Under the pieces are notes generated by a model. The model was not told the origin of the DNA and ran no database searches. It saw nothing but the letters and a program-made list of their open reading frames with translations. This document shows positions 6,742 through 8,593 of a stretch of 8,593 nucleotides of DNA, in pieces (position 1 is the first letter of the stretch; the number at the start of each line of letters is the position of its first letter). Source of the stretch: Anaerolineales bacterium UBA6128 (GTDB lineage: Bacteria > Chloroflexota > Anaerolineae > UBA1429). The translations under genes and the position numbers were made by a program. Where the stretch lies: NCBI GenBank assembly GCA_002423325.1, contig DIVQ01000052.1, positions 392 through 8,984 of the forward strand. The letters run 5' to 3'.

Positions 6742-7314
6742 ATGAGCCAATTGACCGAGATCCGCTGGCATGGCCGCGCCGGTCAGGGCGTGGTGACGGC
6801 CGGCGAATTGCTCGCCGAGTGTGCCATGGAAGACGGCAAGTTCTTTCAGGCGTTCCCGGAATATGGCTCGGAACGCATGGGCGCCCCCATCAAGGCCTAC
6901 ACACGCATCTCTGACGAACCCATCGACCTGCATTGTCCCATTCTTGAGCCCGATATCGTGATGGTGGTCAACGACAACCTCCTTGGTGTCGTGGACCTGA
7001 CGGAGGGCCTCAAGCCCGATGGCCACCTCATCATTAACACCACGCAGACCCCCGCAGCGATTCGCGAACGCCTCGGATTTCACACGGGGCGCGTCTGGTG
7101 CGTCGCCGCTTCACAGATAGCAATGGATGAGATCAAGCGCGACATCCCAAGCACGATGATGCTGGCCGTGCTCGCCAAAGCCACCGGCCTGGTGCATCTG
7201 CAGCCTGTGCTCAAGCTCGTGCGCGCAAGCCTCGGTACCAAGCTGCGGCCCGAGATTGTTGAGGCCAACATGCGTGCCCTTCAACGCGCCTATGACGAGT
7301 GCGTGCAGGGCTGA
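6742..7314 (+). CDS. porG: Pyruvate/2-oxoacid:ferredoxin oxidoreductase, gamma subunit
   Basis: Gamma subunit of the four-subunit enzyme that converts pyruvate (or another 2-oxoacid) and CoA to acyl-CoA and CO2 with reduction of ferredoxin; it contributes to CoA binding in this family. The 190-residue length is usual. The N-terminal motif RWHGRAGQGVVTAG (8-21) is the glycine-rich family signature, and FPEYGSERMGAP (37-48) is the conserved segment after it. DIVMVVNDNLL in the middle also fits. GGAGGT lies seven bases before the ATG. It is the first gene of the gamma-delta-alpha run. Family membership is secure. The preference for pyruvate over 2-oxoisovalerate or 2-oxoglutarate is inferred from gene order and the delta subunit. 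Confidence 0.93.
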   Translation: MSQLTEIRWHGRAGQGVVTAGELLAECAMEDGKFFQAFPEYGSERMGAPIKAYTRISDEPIDLHCPILEPDIVMVVNDNLLGVVDLTEGLKPDGHLIINTTQTPAAIRERLGFHTGRVWCVAASQIAMDEIKRDIPSTMMLAVLAKATGLVHLQPVLKLVRASLGTKLRPEIVEANMRALQRAYDECVQG

Positions 7315-7406
7315 CACTGGACAAGTCCGCGCGATCTGGCATCACGCACTTTCCAGTCAGGATGCAGAGTCGCGCGATCAACAGCCTATCATCCGGAGGT
7401 ATCCAT

Positions 7407-7757
7407 ATGAGCAAGAAAGAAGCTCCTCGGCTGGATCTGCCCTGGAGAGAAGCCGGCGAGAGCGGCATCGTGCGCGACGCAGGCAACTCGGTGCTGTACG
7501 AGACCGGCACCTGGCGCAGCATGCGCCCGGTTCGGGACTTTGAGCAGTGCACCCAATGCCTTATCTGCTGGGTCGTCTGCCCCGACGCGTCTATCACCAT
7601 CGAAGATGGCAAGGTATCCGGCTTTGACTATATGCACTGCAAAGGGTGCGGCATCTGCGCGCAGGAGTGTCCGGTCAATATCAAAAAGCCACACAGCGTC
7701 ACTGGCGAACTGGGCAAGGTCATCCAGATGGTGCCAGAGTCTGATAGCAAAGCATAA
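7407..7757 (+). CDS. porD: Pyruvate/2-oxoacid:ferredoxin oxidoreductase, delta subunit (2x[4Fe-4S] ferredoxin-like)
   Basis: Electron-transfer subunit of 116 residues that carries electrons from the catalytic core to external ferredoxin. Two complete cluster motifs are visible: CTQCLICWVVCP (48-59) and CKGCGICAQECP (77-88), each C-x2-C-x2-C-x3-C-P. The N-terminal stretch with GNSVLYETGTWRSMRP is the usual PorD/VorD lead-in. The start at 7407 is chosen for GGAGGT six bases upstream. The frame is open back to an ATG at 7299 that overlaps porG, but that extension has no ribosome binding site or family likeness. The 92-base gap to porG is long for this operon and holds a nine-base direct repeat, CGCGCGATC, at 7328 and 7371. 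The alpha gene follows after 26 bases. Confidence 0.94.
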   Translation: MSKKEAPRLDLPWREAGESGIVRDAGNSVLYETGTWRSMRPVRDFEQCTQCLICWVVCPDASITIEDGKVSGFDYMHCKGCGICAQECPVNIKKPHSVTGELGKVIQMVPESDSKA

Positions 7758-7783
7758 AGCCTACCCGTAAGGAGGAATCCGAA

Positions 7784-8593
7784 ATGGTTCAAAGCAAGTA
7801 CATGCCTCTGGACGGGGCCAACTCGGTATCGCAGGCGATGCGCCAGATCAACCCCGACGTCGTGGCGGCTTATCCCATCACGCCCCAGACGGCCATTGTG
7901 CAAAAGTTCTCCGAGTTTGTGGCAGACGGTCTCATTGATACCGAGTTCGTGCCGGTCGAGTCCGAGCACGCTGCCATGAGCACCGCGATCGGTGCATCGG
8001 CCGCTGGAGCACGTGTCATGTCGGCGACCTCGGCCAACGGCCTCGCCCTGATGTTCGAAATGCTCTACATCGCGGCCGGTGGGCGGTTCCCGATCGTCTT
8101 GTCAGTGGTCAACCGCGCGCTCTCTGCCCCGCTGAACATCCATTGTGATCATTCAGACTCGATGGGCGCTCGCGATTCGGGCTTTATCCAGCTGTACGCG
8201 GAAAACGGCCAGGAAGCCTACGACAACACCATCATGTCCGTGCGGTTTGCCGAACACGCGGACATCAGGTTGCCTGTCATGAGCTGCCAGGACGGATTCA
8301 TCACAGGTCACGGCGTCGAGCGCGTGGGCGTTCTGCCGGATGACGCGGTTTCTGCCTTCGTGGGCCCCTACAAGGCGAATTTCAGCTTGCTCGAAGTCGA
8401 AAAGCCCATCACCTTGGGGGCTTGGGACTTTACGGACTATTTCTTTGAGCACAAGCTACAACAGATGGTTGCGATTGACCAGTCTCTGCCCATCATCAAG
8501 AGCATTATGAGCGACTACGAGCGGCTCTCCGGACGACCCCAGCAGGTGATCGACACGTATGCCATGGAAGACGCTGAGCTGGCCGTGATCGTC
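7784..8593 (+). CDS. porA: Pyruvate/2-oxoacid:ferredoxin oxidoreductase, alpha subunit; 3' end outside the window
   Basis: First 270 residues of the alpha subunit (family length near 390), open to the window edge with no stop. Alpha carries the pyrimidine-binding half of the thiamine pyrophosphate site, formed with beta, and helps bind the 2-oxoacid. Visible family motifs are AYPITPQT (29-36), VESEHAAMSTAIGASAAGAR (58-77) with the conserved Glu, ATSANGLALM (81-90), and NIHCDHSDSMGARDSG (118-133). GGAGGAA lies six bases before the ATG and the gene is 26 bases behind porD, so translation and transcription are clearly linked. The next gene off the right edge should be the beta subunit, which holds most TPP and cluster contacts. 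Substrate specificity is not provable from this part. Confidence 0.94.
   Translation, partial: MVQSKYMPLDGANSVSQAMRQINPDVVAAYPITPQTAIVQKFSEFVADGLIDTEFVPVESEHAAMSTAIGASAAGARVMSATSANGLALMFEMLYIAAGGRFPIVLSVVNRALSAPLNIHCDHSDSMGARDSGFIQLYAENGQEAYDNTIMSVRFAEHADIRLPVMSCQDGFITGHGVERVGVLPDDAVSAFVGPYKANFSLLEVEKPITLGAWDFTDYFFEHKLQQMVAIDQSLPIIKSIMSDYERLSGRPQQVIDTYAMEDAELAVIV

Noticed and set aside
7299..7406. In-frame upstream extension of porD from an ATG at 7299
   Set aside because: It overlaps the end of porG, lacks a ribosome binding site and adds residues unlike the family; the ATG at 7407 has GGAGGT at the right distance.

Overview
The window reads as chromosomal DNA of a GC-rich, probably anaerobic or facultatively anaerobic bacterium. 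A Chloroflexota (Anaerolineae-like) origin is my best guess. It rests on the large secreted subtilase ending in PLYLPLVER, a C-terminal style I associate with secreted Chloroflexota proteins, and on a four-subunit ferredoxin-linked 2-oxoacid oxidoreductase. Ribosome binding sites are of the GGAGG type and promoters look like ordinary sigma-70 sites. This assignment is inference, not proof.

Left part (1-5158). The first 23 bases are the 3' end of a tRNA-like molecule, most likely tmRNA, on the + strand, followed at once by an intrinsic terminator. Converging on it from the - strand is a two-gene unit: a GT-A-type glycosyltransferase (5158-3866) and, 64 bases downstream, a 1243-residue secreted subtilisin-family protease (3801-70). 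An extended -10 promoter lies upstream of the glycosyltransferase.

Middle (5159-6741). A divergent intergenic region carries back-to-back promoters. On the + strand it drives apt (adenine salvage) and a TraR/DksA-type zinc-finger protein with a very acidic tail, 24 bases apart and probably one transcript. After them comes a hairpin whose loop region overlaps a consensus -35 box, forming a terminator/promoter overlap ahead of the next operon.

Right part (6742-8593). The genes run gamma, delta, alpha of a pyruvate (2-oxoacid):ferredoxin oxidoreductase, in the porGDA(B) order. Alpha runs off the right edge, and beta is expected next. The complex would convert pyruvate and CoA to acetyl-CoA and CO2, passing electrons to ferredoxin through the delta subunit's two [4Fe-4S] clusters.

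I see no mobile element, CRISPR array, or convincing new multi-gene system. The points most worth a second look are altered catalytic positions in two otherwise intact enzymes (Asn to Asp at the protease oxyanion hole; a missing DxD in the glycosyltransferase), the protease C-terminal motif, and the hairpin/promoter overlap before the por operon.
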